The notes below the pieces were generated by a model. The model did not search any database. It saw nothing but the letters and a program-made list of their open reading frames with translations, and was not told the DNA's origin. DNA of 64,000 nucleotides, taken from assembly GCF_051622035.1 (NCBI RefSeq), contig NC_135357.1, positions 34,251,191-34,315,190 on the forward strand, given 5' to 3'. The first letter of the stretch is position 1. Each line of letters starts with the position of its first letter. Origin of the DNA: Arctopsyche grandis (Eukaryota > Arthropoda > Insecta > Trichoptera > Hydropsychidae). Position numbers and translations under genes: made by a program. Of this stretch, positions 33,301 through 45,300 are shown one piece after another.

Positions 33301-36300
33301 CATATGTATGTAAACTGGGTAAAGGTTCGCCTTCAAAACGCAATAAGAAAACATGTGAAGATATGACACTTCGCAGAATATATTATCTATGTTAAAAAGT
33401 TTGCAAAGATCAAGTAAATTTGCATAATTTTGAAACATATGTTGACTCACTTTGTTAGTTAATATTTGTGTGTTCTTAGTTTGTAATCATATGAAAAGAA
33501 GAAACGTTGTGAAACTCCTAAGCTTATGTAAAAAATATGTAGAATAGTATTATCATACTTTTAAGATTGGAATATCAGATACAAAACTTTCCCCATATAT
33601 TTAATATGGGTATACGTGACGAGACAGAATGTTAAATGACAGAAAACGCAAATATCAAAAGGCAATGATCGAAAATCGAAAGATCTTAAGTCGAAAGATC
33701 AAAAAAAAATGGTGCATGGTAAACGGTACATACTACAACAGGAACAAGAGGAACATGCTTTTTCCTCCCGTATTCTGCGTGCGCACATTCAAAAACAGAC
33801 TGTCGATTTATTTAACACTGCTGCTGAATACATTTATAAGTGTTCCCAATCATTCAAAAAATTTAATGCTTTAATGCATTAAGTTCCTGAATGGGGGGAA
33901 ATAGAACGAACCGTTGAATATTTGCAAGTAAGGAACATCGATGTTGGAAACAATGAGCTTCTTTTCAACCAGTTCGTATATTGAAAAGATTATTTAAATA
34001 AAAATAATACCAACGAAAAGTGGGAGACAACGCTGAAATTGAGTATGGAAGAGAAATGGCTGAAGTTTTTTAGAGATACCAAGCATATTGAACAGAAGTC
34101 ATGTTTAATAAAACTATGTGAGTATATATTTGCCATTCCAGCCCACAATGCCAATGTGGAGAGAATATTTTCCGCGATGTCAACACAATGGTCGGATGAA
34201 AGAAATAAGCTGGCAGTTGAGACAGTTGAGGCAATTTTGGTGTGCCAGTATAATTTTAAATTGACTTGCGCCCAAATTTATCATTATTTAAAAGAGGAAA
34301 ACGATTTGGGAAAACGATTGGGCTAAAAAAGACTAATTTTTTAAAATAAACTATTACCTACCTACTTTTCCATGTTTTATTTATGTAGCACTTAAATGTC
34401 CCGTATCAATGCTTGACAATTATGGCAACCCTACTTATACTATTTACAGTAAGTAACTTATCCTCAATCTTAGACACGTATAATTTTGGGGCTCCTTTTA
34501 GACTATGATGCCCCAAAATGCGTTTATTATGATTCCTGCTGGTGTGCGCTAATCGCCTGCATCAAATGTACACTTGGAGCAGTGGCGTGCCGTGACTTTT
34601 AAATCAAAGGAACAGGAAAAATAAAAATAAAAAAATACATATATGTATGTATGTATATAAAAAACATTTTTAATTACAAGTAGGTACAAAATTATATTAT
34701 ATATAATGAAATTTCACAATGATTTTTCAAATTTGTTTCATTTGTATATGAGAGCAATCTTTCTATCGCCTTTTTGTACAAGTTTTTGAACTACCATATC
34801 ATAGAAATTTTGTATGTCTTCATATTTTTTTTATTGATATCATTGAAAGCATCTAAAGTCTACTTTCACCCTGAGCATTGCGAATTAAAGTTTTTATGTC
34901 GTTTAAAGATGGAAAAGTGCGTTAAACTGTTGACGTACTAGCTAACAAACGCCTCTTGTCGAGCTAAAAAACGTCAATCAGCCTTTTCATAATATATCTG
35001 TTCGAATCAACTTCGGCGATGTGTTTTATAATATCCATACTGAGCTGATTAATTATTGAATGTTTATTGAATATTTATTGAATTGAATGTGACAAATATA
35101 ATTTTTTGTTTTCGTGCTAATAGAAATGTTTGGGGTAAGTCTTCCTTTATTAATAACATCTTGTTTATCTTGAAAACTCAATCTTTCAAATGATTTTTCT
35201 AGCAATCGGTCGATAGTGCAACATTCTGTGCATTATCGTTCTGTGACTTTCAGCCCGCTCCACCGTGAGTTGGTCTCGTACATACATACATACATATTGT
35301 TACGTACGCCGCGGATTAAGCGAATAGAATCCCAGAGACTATGTTACCGTTCAAGGGTTATCTGTTAACGGATTAACTAAGTGCTTGCACTTAGACCAAC
35401 GGATATCTGTTATCGGATTAACTAAGTGCTTGCACTTACTTCCAGGATTATATCTGGACTCTAAGTGCATTTAGGCTAAACAACGACCGTTATTAGTCCT
35501 TTCTCAGAATCGGTACGGGGAGACCCAATGTCGTGGAAATACATATCCGAATACGTGACTATACAACAGGTAAACAGATTAGACGTCCTGAGAGATCTAC
35601 CCTTTATAAGGCGGTACGTAGGCGATATCATGGCATTCTGGACTGAGCACTGCCAGTGCGTGTATCTCCTTAATCATCAATAAATGCTGTGAGACGACTG
35701 TTGGCCTTTTACTTGGATCCTCCACCCACCCCTACGCAACGATATGTTTCGCCAAGCTGTTCCATTCCCATATTTGAAATGAAGAATTTCTGTGTAAATA
35801 AACGTTATTTAAACACAATATTTTTCCAGAATAATACGTGATGATTATTAACGATAATAAACTTACTTAGATTTCCGTAAATGTTCAAAGAAACGAGTTA
35901 ATCGGAATATGATTTGTCTTAGACGCAACGCCTGTCCATTGCGACTGCCGGTATCGTTTTCCGTGCAGGCATGGGAAGCGAATCCAGAAAACATATCATC
36001 TGACCAATACATGCACACAGACGTATAAACCGGTTTCCGAATTTCGCTAACTCCCCGAACAAAGTCATTCGCCAATTATATTTACAAATACATATCACTT
36101 TTTTGTTACTCATTTATATACATCAATTTTTATAATTATTACCAAAAATTTAAGGGAACAGCCTGGGTTCGGTGATTACTAGTCAAATGTGAACCGGTCA
36201 CAGGACAACCGGTCGCTCTAGATCGGTCACACGTGATCACCCGTCACACTAAAACTGGTCACGAGAAAACTGGCCACACCCTAAAATCGGTCAATCAGTT

Positions 36301-39300
36301 TTCTCGTGACCGATTTTAGGGTGTGACCAGTTTTCTCGTGACCAGTTTTAGTGTGACGGGTGATCACGTGTGACCGATCAAGAGCGACCGGTTGTCCTGT
36401 GACTGGTTCACATTTGACTAGTAGTCCGTTTACCAACAGCCTGTTCCCTCTGTTCCAATGACGGCACGCCACTGACTTGAAGTATTGCAATTTTGACAAA
36501 ATTTAAAAACGTGCTTAGCCGAGATATCGAATGACGATATCCAGGGTCACGGGTCGGTGCCTGCGTGTCTGCGGCACCGACCAACTCAAGATGGCGGCTG
36601 AGGGGTCACCCGGTCGGCGGTCGCAGATAGCGGTGTGGTTAGAAATGGGTCGACGGAAACTCCGTTCCATTATTTAATCCCCAATTCACACATCGAAAAC
36701 CCTCAAAATGATAAAAATCAAAATCAGTGCCATGCATCGGCTAGCATTACTTCGCTATTCCCGCCGATAGGAGGCGCACGCGTCGTCACGGTCAAGGTCA
36801 GTTGACGATAACGACGCCATTGTCAATTAAAAAGTTTGAGATTCGTTCCACGGTGATTAACTGTATATTTTTTTTACTTGTGTAACGAAATCAATTATTG
36901 TTCGTGCAATTGGAGTACGTGCACAATATCACTGCGACTGATTCATTCACAATACTGATTTGTATTGGTCATTGTGTTCACGCATTTCGACAGAAAGCGA
37001 TAACTTTGTGATACTCGCCGACAAAGTAACTCTGTCAGAGCCAGAAGTTGTCAAAAGTTGTCATTGATTAGGCACACCAATCAAATCATTGATTTTTTTT
37101 TTACTTTTTAGGCTGTTGTCAATCATTGTAGATAACGTTCCATGTTTCATTCATGGTACGGCAGCTGGGCGGATATTCGAACGAAATCGGTGGGTGTTTT
37201 GAGAATTATTTTTTTACACATTCATAGTATTTACTAACGCACTATAAACTATGGTCGAATTTTTCTTCCTGATATACCTATGTAGATTACACCCAATGGC
37301 GCCCTCGGGCAATTTTTTCTAAACACCCTTAGAAAAAAATTATATAAAACTGGATTACCATCCTCCTTTTTCCCGGGACCTTGCTACATTTTCAGACAGT
37401 GTCAGCAAAAGCATCAAAACCCAAATGTTTGGATATAATTCTTGTAAATTGTGCTGTTTTATAAAATTTAATACAATGAATGAAAGGCTTTTAAATTGAT
37501 AAGTTCGTTGCTAATAATACTCGCGGTGAGCTTAATATGAAGATTGGCTTTTTCCAGTAGATTGTTTGACCAGAATTTGCCGAATAGAAATGTAGGGCCT
37601 TTGGCGCTCTAATTTTAATTTTAAAGCGCTTTTGGCGTATTGAGCGGCGCCCTAACTTATTTGGCACCCTCGGGCACTACCCGCCCCAGCCCCCCCCTAA
37701 AACCGGTACTGGTAGATAGATATGTATATATTCGGCTCTAGCTCTGGGTGAACACCATGTCCATATTCTATAGACAGGGCCACTCTAAAGGGTGATTTGA
37801 GGGTGCAGAACACCCGGGCGCCAACGCTCCAAAAGGCGCCAAGCTCCATAACAACAAAAATGGTTCGGTGATTACTGGTCACAAATTACTCGTCACAAAG
37901 TCACTAAAAACGGAACATCTGGCAGCCGAAAAGTCCATCATACTAACGATAACTATCATAGTAACGAGAACTTGAGTGCCAAATATTGTGTATTCGCGAT
38001 TTTCATGGCAAGAATTGTCTTTGTGACCACCCCAATGTGACGAATAGTCCAATTACCAACAAAAATATATATAAAAAATATATCGACAGCTTCCGTTAAA
38101 CAAAAATTGAAATAAATTTGCAACGTCTCCAAAGTCTACGTTTCATGAGTAAAAGTGTGGAAAAAAAGCATCTATGGCAGAAATGTAATGCACATTGATA
38201 TGTATGTACATATGCACATTCAATAACTAATATCAGATTGGATCGAAAGTAAAATTAAATTATCAATAAAAAAGTCTTTATTGAGTTTATTAGTATCAGC
38301 TAATATGTATATTACTTTAAGATATAATATAAATATAACTATGAAAGGCTTTCAATTTTGAATAATAAGGTTAAAATATTCCCATAAAAAAAAATATATA
38401 TACATACATACGTATATATTCTGATGATAAGCGAGGTGAAAAACAATGTGTGATTTTTTTATTTTATTATTATTTTTATTTTTTGGGGGGGGGGCGCAAA
38501 TTTTGGATTTGTACCCGGGCCCCAACTACCCTTAGAGAGGCCCTGTGTATAGATGTCACACCACTGCTATGTATTTATAGGTATGTAGTTAGTGTCGGCC
38601 TTACACCCTATGGCGCCCTCGGGCCCCTAGAAAATTGTGACAAATTATTTTGTGACATTGTAGACCGGAGATAAGTTTCAATTTCAAATAATCAATTTAA
38701 GTGTCGCCTTTGGCACTCTAATCTACAAAATTTTAGGGTCTTTGGCGCCCTAATTTTAAATTTTAAAGCGCCTTCGGTGCATGGAGTGGCCCCCAAAATG
38801 CCCGGCGCCCTCGGGCGCCGACCGACCCAGCCCCCCCCTAAAACCGGCACTGTATGTAGTTACTAACTTAACAGTAAATAGATCATAAATAAAAATATAT
38901 ACACTACATACCTTGAAAAATATGACGCATGTGTTAGAATACATGAGTATATAAATTAGGATCTGTATCTATAAACCTACCATTATATCTCGATATATAA
39001 CTGGCTCTAATTTTGTCATCATAATGTCACCCACAATGCACTTGAATAATGCTTACCGATTGGATGTATGAATAAACGCAAATAACCTAGCAATTATTGA
39101 AACCTAAAGTGCCAACCTGATTTTCTAAAAAAAAAAAAAAAACATAAATTGCCCATTAGAAATCCCTGACCGTACGCGATATCGCAATTACTGAGAACCG
39201 TTGATGAAAACGCACTTCACACACGATTACGGGTAAACCGGATATTCAAATTAATGTCGAAACTTCTATTATATTCCATGTTATTTTTTCAGTATCGTTC

Positions 39301-42300
39301 GAGGTCCATTCGAGGCTATTAAATTTTGTTTATCGTATGCACTAGTTTTAATAGTACGATTAGAAATCCGTCGAACAATAATAATTTGCATGTCTGAACG
39401 GATGCAGTAAAAAAAAGCTCGTAAAAAACGTGCATTTTGTGACAGTTTATAAAATGTAAAAGAGGCTAAATTTCCATTCAAATTTACAACACTTTAGCAC
39501 GTTGGTAATAGATAAGAGAATAATTGTCAATTAGAATGATTACGTTGGTAGCATTTAAATCGATGTGACCTGACAGCTGTCGTAAGCGCATCTCAATTTA
39601 CGGCCATTCACTCTGAGGTCGGCAAAAAATATAAGATAATAAAATTGATAACTACCTTACTTGCAGTCTTATTTTTTTTTTTTGAAGACTGGAATTTGTA
39701 CACACAAATTATTTTTTTCGATGCTAAATGTAATTTTGTGTATCAATTTAAATTAAGTAATACTGCAGACACGACACAGTGTGATATGGCGGAAAACAAA
39801 AAAGTGTGTCGTGTCACGTTGCGTCAATGTGCACAATATTTGCAACATTGACGAAACTACATCCGCCTCAACCCTAGTTGGGAAGCTTTACACGATAATC
39901 AATCATAATTCTCAACCAGTGCCGTAGCGAGGCTGTGGCAAATGAGCGAATGCCAAGGGCGCTCGAAGCGAGGGGCACCAAAGGCGCCTTTGCCTATTTC
40001 ATTTTTATTTTTTTAATAAAACATTTCAGATGAATTCGATGTGTTTTTAAAATATCCATTTGTATATATGTACATACGTACATCCATAGTATTTTATTCG
40101 AGGCAGCGTTATGCTTGTTTTACTTTGAATACTTCTGAGTTCTGAGAAATTGTCCGAACGATTTTTTTCTTTATTATTCTTTCGTATCAAAATAAAATTA
40201 AATCTAAACATAAAAAGATGTCAGATGAATTGGCCGAAGACGAATCACAAACTTTAAAGTTAATACAAAATTCATGTTAAAATATCACTGATACCAGATT
40301 TCAATGTATTCAACAACTGGCAAAAGAATTTTATTTTTTAACTGGTTTAATTTATTTTTTAACAATTATGAACTTCTTAAAGATCCCCGGAGAATGTATC
40401 ACATTGATATTTTAAAAATATACTGGGTAGATGGAATTTACCAGAATCTTATAGAAGCGACAGTGGCTTCGACAGAAAGGAGCTTTAGTAAACGTCGATT
40501 AAAGGTTTTAGTCAAGAGCGATTATCAAATCCAAGTATATTATCAATATAAAGTGAATTAACAAGTAATATAAATTTTTATAATATAATAACAGACTTTG
40601 CTAACGCCAAATTTACGCAAAATTCGTCTTTAGTTTTTTCTATCAATATTTACGAAAAATACCTACCAATAACCATACATTAGCACTAATTATAGTCTTC
40701 CCCTAGACCCTAGACGGCTGTATGTCTCCCCCCCCCCCCTCCCCGCCCCCCAATTAATATGAGAAATCTAGAAAATTCTAAATCTCAACGGTATCTCAAA
40801 GAGAAGAATATCATATATATATATATATAAAGACGGTAATCTGTGTGTGTGTGTGTGGGTGTGTGTGTGTGTCCTAACTCTCGCCGAACATGATGAATCA
40901 ACCAGTATGGGGAACAAATTTTTTTTTTCTTCATTTTTTTCATTTTTTCAGTTTTTTCATTTTTTTCATTTTTTCAGTTTTTTCATTTTTTTCAGTTTTT
41001 CAGTTTTTTTCATTTTTTCAGTTTTTTCATTTTTTTCATTTTTTCAGTTTTTTCATTTTTTACATTTTTTCAGTTTTTTCATTTTTTCAGTTTTTTCATT
41101 TTTTCAGTTTTTTCATTTTGTTCATTTTTTCAGTTTTTTTCATTTTTTTCATTTTTTCAGTTTTTTCATTTTTTTCATTTTTTCAGTTTTTTCATTTTTT
41201 TCATTTTTTCAGTTTTTTCATTTTTTTCATTTTTTCAGTTTTTTCAGTTTTTCAGTTTTCATTTTTTTCATTTTTTCAGTTTTTTCATTTTTTTCATTTT
41301 TTCAGTTTTTTCATTTTTTTAATTTTTTCAGTTTTTTCATTTTTTCATTTTTTTAATTTTTTTCATTTTTTCAGTTTTTTCATTTTTTTCATTTTTTCAT
41401 TTTTTCAGTTTTTTCATTTTTTCAGTTTTTTCATTTTTTTCAGTTTTTTCATTTTTTTAATTTTTTCAGTTTTTTCATTTTTTCAGTTTTTTCATTTTTT
41501 TCATTTTTTCATTTTTTTCATTTTTTCAGTTTTTTCATTTTTTTCATTTTTTCATTTTTTCAGTTTTTTCATTTTTTCAGTTTTTCAGTTTCCCAGTTTT
41601 TTCAGGCCCAGGGGTGCAGAAGGCATCGGGGGCGCTGGGGGCGCCGGAGGCGTCGGCGGCGCTGGGGGCAAAGCCCCCGGGGTGCCGAAAGCATTGGGGG
41701 CGCCGGAGGCGCCGGCGGCGCTGAGGGCGAAGCCCCCGGGGTGCCGGAGGCATCGGGGGCGCTGGGGGCGAAGCCCCCGGGGTGCCGAAAGCGCTGGGGG
41801 CGGTGCGGCCGCCGGAGGCGCCGGCGGCGCTGGGGCCGAAGGCCCCGAGCGACGGAAGCGCCGGGGGCGAAGGCCCCGGGGTGCCGGAGGCGTCGGCGAT
41901 GCACAAAATGTAATTCGTAATTCGTAATCACTTCGTAATTTGTCATTCGTAATTCGTGCATCAATTTCTTTCCGAAACCAGTCGATTCAATATCTTTAAC
42001 TTTATTTTTATTCGAGTTTCAATTCCTTTTCGAAACCACCCGTTGAAATCAACGGGTCCAACACTAGTACTTAATAATGAAGTATTTTCAAACGTGTCTA
42101 TTACGATTATTTTTCGCCATGGTAATGGAGGACGTCATTTCCACTTATATTGATGACCAAACTGAGCAAAATGGCAAAGTTTGAAAACGATCGGATAAGA
42201 ACCAAAACTTCGTCAGACGAAAAAATCGATTCTGAACTAAGAAGAGGTTAGTAAAAAACGGGACGATCAATATTTACGAAAAATACCTACCAATAACCAT

Positions 42301-45300
42301 ACATTAGCACTAATTGTAGTCTTCCCCTAGACTCTATATGGCTGTATGTCTCCCCCCCCCCCCCCCCGCCCCCCAATTAATATGAGAAATTTAGAAAATT
42401 CGGAATCTCAACGGTATCTCACAGAGAAGAATATTGTTACGTATACTAAAATAAGAGGTTAGTAAAGAGCCGCCAGTTAAGTGCAATCGGATTAAGCCGA
42501 GGCGCATCTCTGACACCATACGACCGTTATAATTGGTTTCGAGGATTATCTGCAAACTAAGTGCAAGTAAGCTAAACAATGGCGTAGTAGCGGCACTCGG
42601 TCGCATTCCCGTCGAGTTCTCAGAAGTGACCGTGGTACCGTGGGACTGAATGTCGTGAGAATACATATCCGAGTACGTGACCATAACAATAAGTAAACAA
42701 ATTAGACGTCGAAGATGTCCTGAGAGATCTACCCCTTATAAGGCGGTACTTCGGCGATATCAAGACATTCTGGACTGAGCACTGCCAGTTTTTGTATCTC
42801 CTTAATCATCAATAAATGCTGTGACACGTCTTTGGCCTTTTACTTGGATCCTCCACCCACCCCTACGCAACAATATACTTAATAATGGAGTATTTTCAAA
42901 CGTGTCTATTACGATTATTTTTCATCATCGTAATGGCGGACTCCATACCGGATCGCATACATATATTGATGACCAAACCGAGCAAAATGGTAAAGTTTGA
43001 AAACGATCGGATAAGAATCCAAATTTCGTCAGACGAAAAAATCGAAAGCGAAGTGAGAAAAGCCTAGTAAAAGAGGGAATTGACTTTTTAAAAAATGCCT
43101 CAATAGTGACCCTTATCAAGTTTATGTAAAATTGGGAATTCATTGCTGACAACATTGCGATAGTCAATCGTGTCATAGACAATCACACTCCAACGTCACC
43201 GTTTATCACTCGTGACGGATGCTGTCACAGCTATTAAATTAACGTAATTGCTAATTGTTAACAATTTAGAAATCGGCAAGATTATTTATTATTCTTATTT
43301 TATAAACAATTTATTGGCGAGCGTGCGCGTGCACATCGTTTTCGATAACACGAAAACATTTAATGATATCATCGCTCATTGAATATAACATTATCATTAA
43401 CTAAATTCAAATAAATTATCTTCCTAACACGTTCAATTTTTAAATTCACACCTACATATACAATTTTTGAATTCACGCGCATACAAATTTTCCAAGCCGA
43501 TTCAGCAGTTCGGTTCAAATTGGTGATACAATTTTTTTTTTTTTTCATCAAATAACTCGTATAATTTAGGTTGAACCTAATTGATATCGTGACCTAGTTT
43601 TAATATTGATATCGAATTTTAAATAAATTTCAGTGTACTTTTTTTTTCATTTGTGTAAATAAAATACATATGTATATACATATATGTACATACGTTATCG
43701 GAAGTATCAATTAAAATGTACATATATTAGACGTTGTAATAAACTTTTGATTAGATATTGCCTTTTAAGAATAGCTCTCTATTCAAATCTACGACATTCT
43801 ATTTCAGTTAAGGAGAGAGGGGTTTATATATCGAAAATGAAAACTTTTAACATTATATTATATTATGCTAAAAATTGACAAATAATAACTAATCGCCCTA
43901 ATTCCTTAAAAACACAATCATAGAGACTAAATTTTGCTAAGATCAATATCATTTTTTATAACTTTATTGAGTTATACGTACAAATATCTCAAAACGATGG
44001 AAGTAAGTAGAAGTTAATCCAAGTCTTCTCTTATATGAAGAAAATAGTTTGTCTGTTTCTCCAAAACTCCTATGCAAAACTACCATTTTTTTCCCCAAAG
44101 CTTCCAAATTTTGTATACTCTCTTATTAAATCACATCTAATACTTGAAAGTTACGTCGTGTCGCAAATATAATATTAATATCAATGGCGAAACCGTACAT
44201 ATCTCTACAGTGCCTTAGGGCCGGGCCGCACCGTGCAACTTTGTCGGCCGACTTGTTGCGCGACACGAAAAAATGTATGAAAATGTGTGCAACAAACAAG
44301 TTGACGAATGTGGCATGTCTCATCTACCTGCATGCATTGGTCTGATCGCCATCAACCAAGTGTTCGCGAGTTGAGCGGTGCGGCCCGGCCCTTAGTTTAA
44401 ACCAGCAGCGTGGACTAGTGTTTAGCATATACATATGCTTTCAAACAAGGTGTTCAAGGGTTCGAGTCCAACTGGTTGCTGCTGGCCAAACCATGGTTTA
44501 TAACTCCAGGTCGATCGTTTCCTATCAAAGTTTGCTAATTTATCTGACTTTATCTTGGAAACGGTTCCAACAAATTGGCAGCCTTTACCCATTTCTATCA
44601 ATTTTCGAGAAATAAATGTATCGAAAATTTCGAGTATTTTAGTATCACGAAATTTAACGATTTATTTACGTATGTATGTATGTATATATAAAAAAATGAT
44701 CCGAAAATGTAAGTTTATCAAAATTTATCCATGGATGGATGCACAGCTTGATGCTTTATTAAAATTATTCTAAATTGTACATCAATGTTTGAAATTGGCA
44801 TTGGGGTTTACCTGTTAGGCTTTACTGGTATGTCTAATATATAATTTCGAAAGAGACTTTGTAAGGTTGTAAGGTTTAGTTGGCAGCTTCAAAAAAAAAA
44901 ATCAAAGTTTCTATTACGATGGTTGAATATTATTTTTTTTCGTTTCAAATAAATGTAATAAAAAAAACAAATGAATGTTTACAATTAAATTAACCACGTT
45001 TAAGCGGTTTACAAATTATATTACAAATACCGAGCGAAGCCGGGTAAAACCACTAGTGTAATATATAATTTCGAAAGAGACTTTGTATGTATTTATGTAA
45101 GTATGGAAAGTTTCTATGACGACATTTCGATTTTTTTTATTTTTCAATTCAAATAAATTTAACAAAAAAAAAAACAAATGAATATTTACTATATATTTAG
45201 TAATATTTACTAGATATTACTAGATATATAGATTCGCCATGTTTAAGCTGTTTATATTACAAATACTGAGCGAAGCCGGGTAAAACAACTAGTATATTAT

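Larger units (their letters stand above)
34580..36474 (-). mobile_element. hAT element (TTF-type) carrying two nested insertions
   Basis: The ends CAGTGGCGTGCCGTGA and the complement of TGACGGCACGCCACTG are inverted repeats. The flanks ACTTGGAG (34572-34579) and ACTTGAAG (36475-36482) match 7 of 8. The minus strand at about 34640-35060 carries decayed transposase-like coding, e.g. [20 protein letters not shown]. Nested inside are a solo LTR (35298-35741) and a MULE-like MITE (36166-36434), each with its own target duplication. This dates the hAT insertion as the oldest of the three. Confidence 0.78.
40811..42067 (+). mobile_element. Helitron-like element H3 with 3' hairpin, carrying long microsatellites
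   Basis: Starts TCATATATATATATAT, ends with hairpin CCCGTTGAAATCAACGGG followed by TCCAACACTAG, inserted between A and T. The empty site is visible in unit B (GAATATACTTAATAATG), which fixes both ends exactly. TC start, 3' hairpin, CTAG end and no target duplication are Helitron hallmarks. The interior is nearly all simple sequence: GT repeat, a pyrimidine array and a GC-rich minisatellite. No Rep/helicase; non-autonomous. Confidence 0.88.
40642..42265. repeat. Tandem duplicate unit A (contains Helitron H3)
   Basis: Runs from ATCAATATTTACGAAAAATA to AGAAGAGGTTAGTAAAAAA. Without the inserted element (40811-42067) it is about 367 bp and aligns throughout with unit B at 42266-43074. It includes a C-rich run and the dispersed repeat around TATTGATGACCAAACTGAGC. 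Confidence 0.8.

Noticed and set aside
40847..41927. Frames of 169 and 345 aa rich in Phe/His/Ser and Gly/Ala
   Set aside because: They simply translate the pyrimidine array and GC-rich minisatellite within the Helitron.
41577..41964. Minus-strand Pro/Ala-rich frames of 109 and 120 aa
   Set aside because: Products of the GC-rich minisatellite, no domain, no start context.
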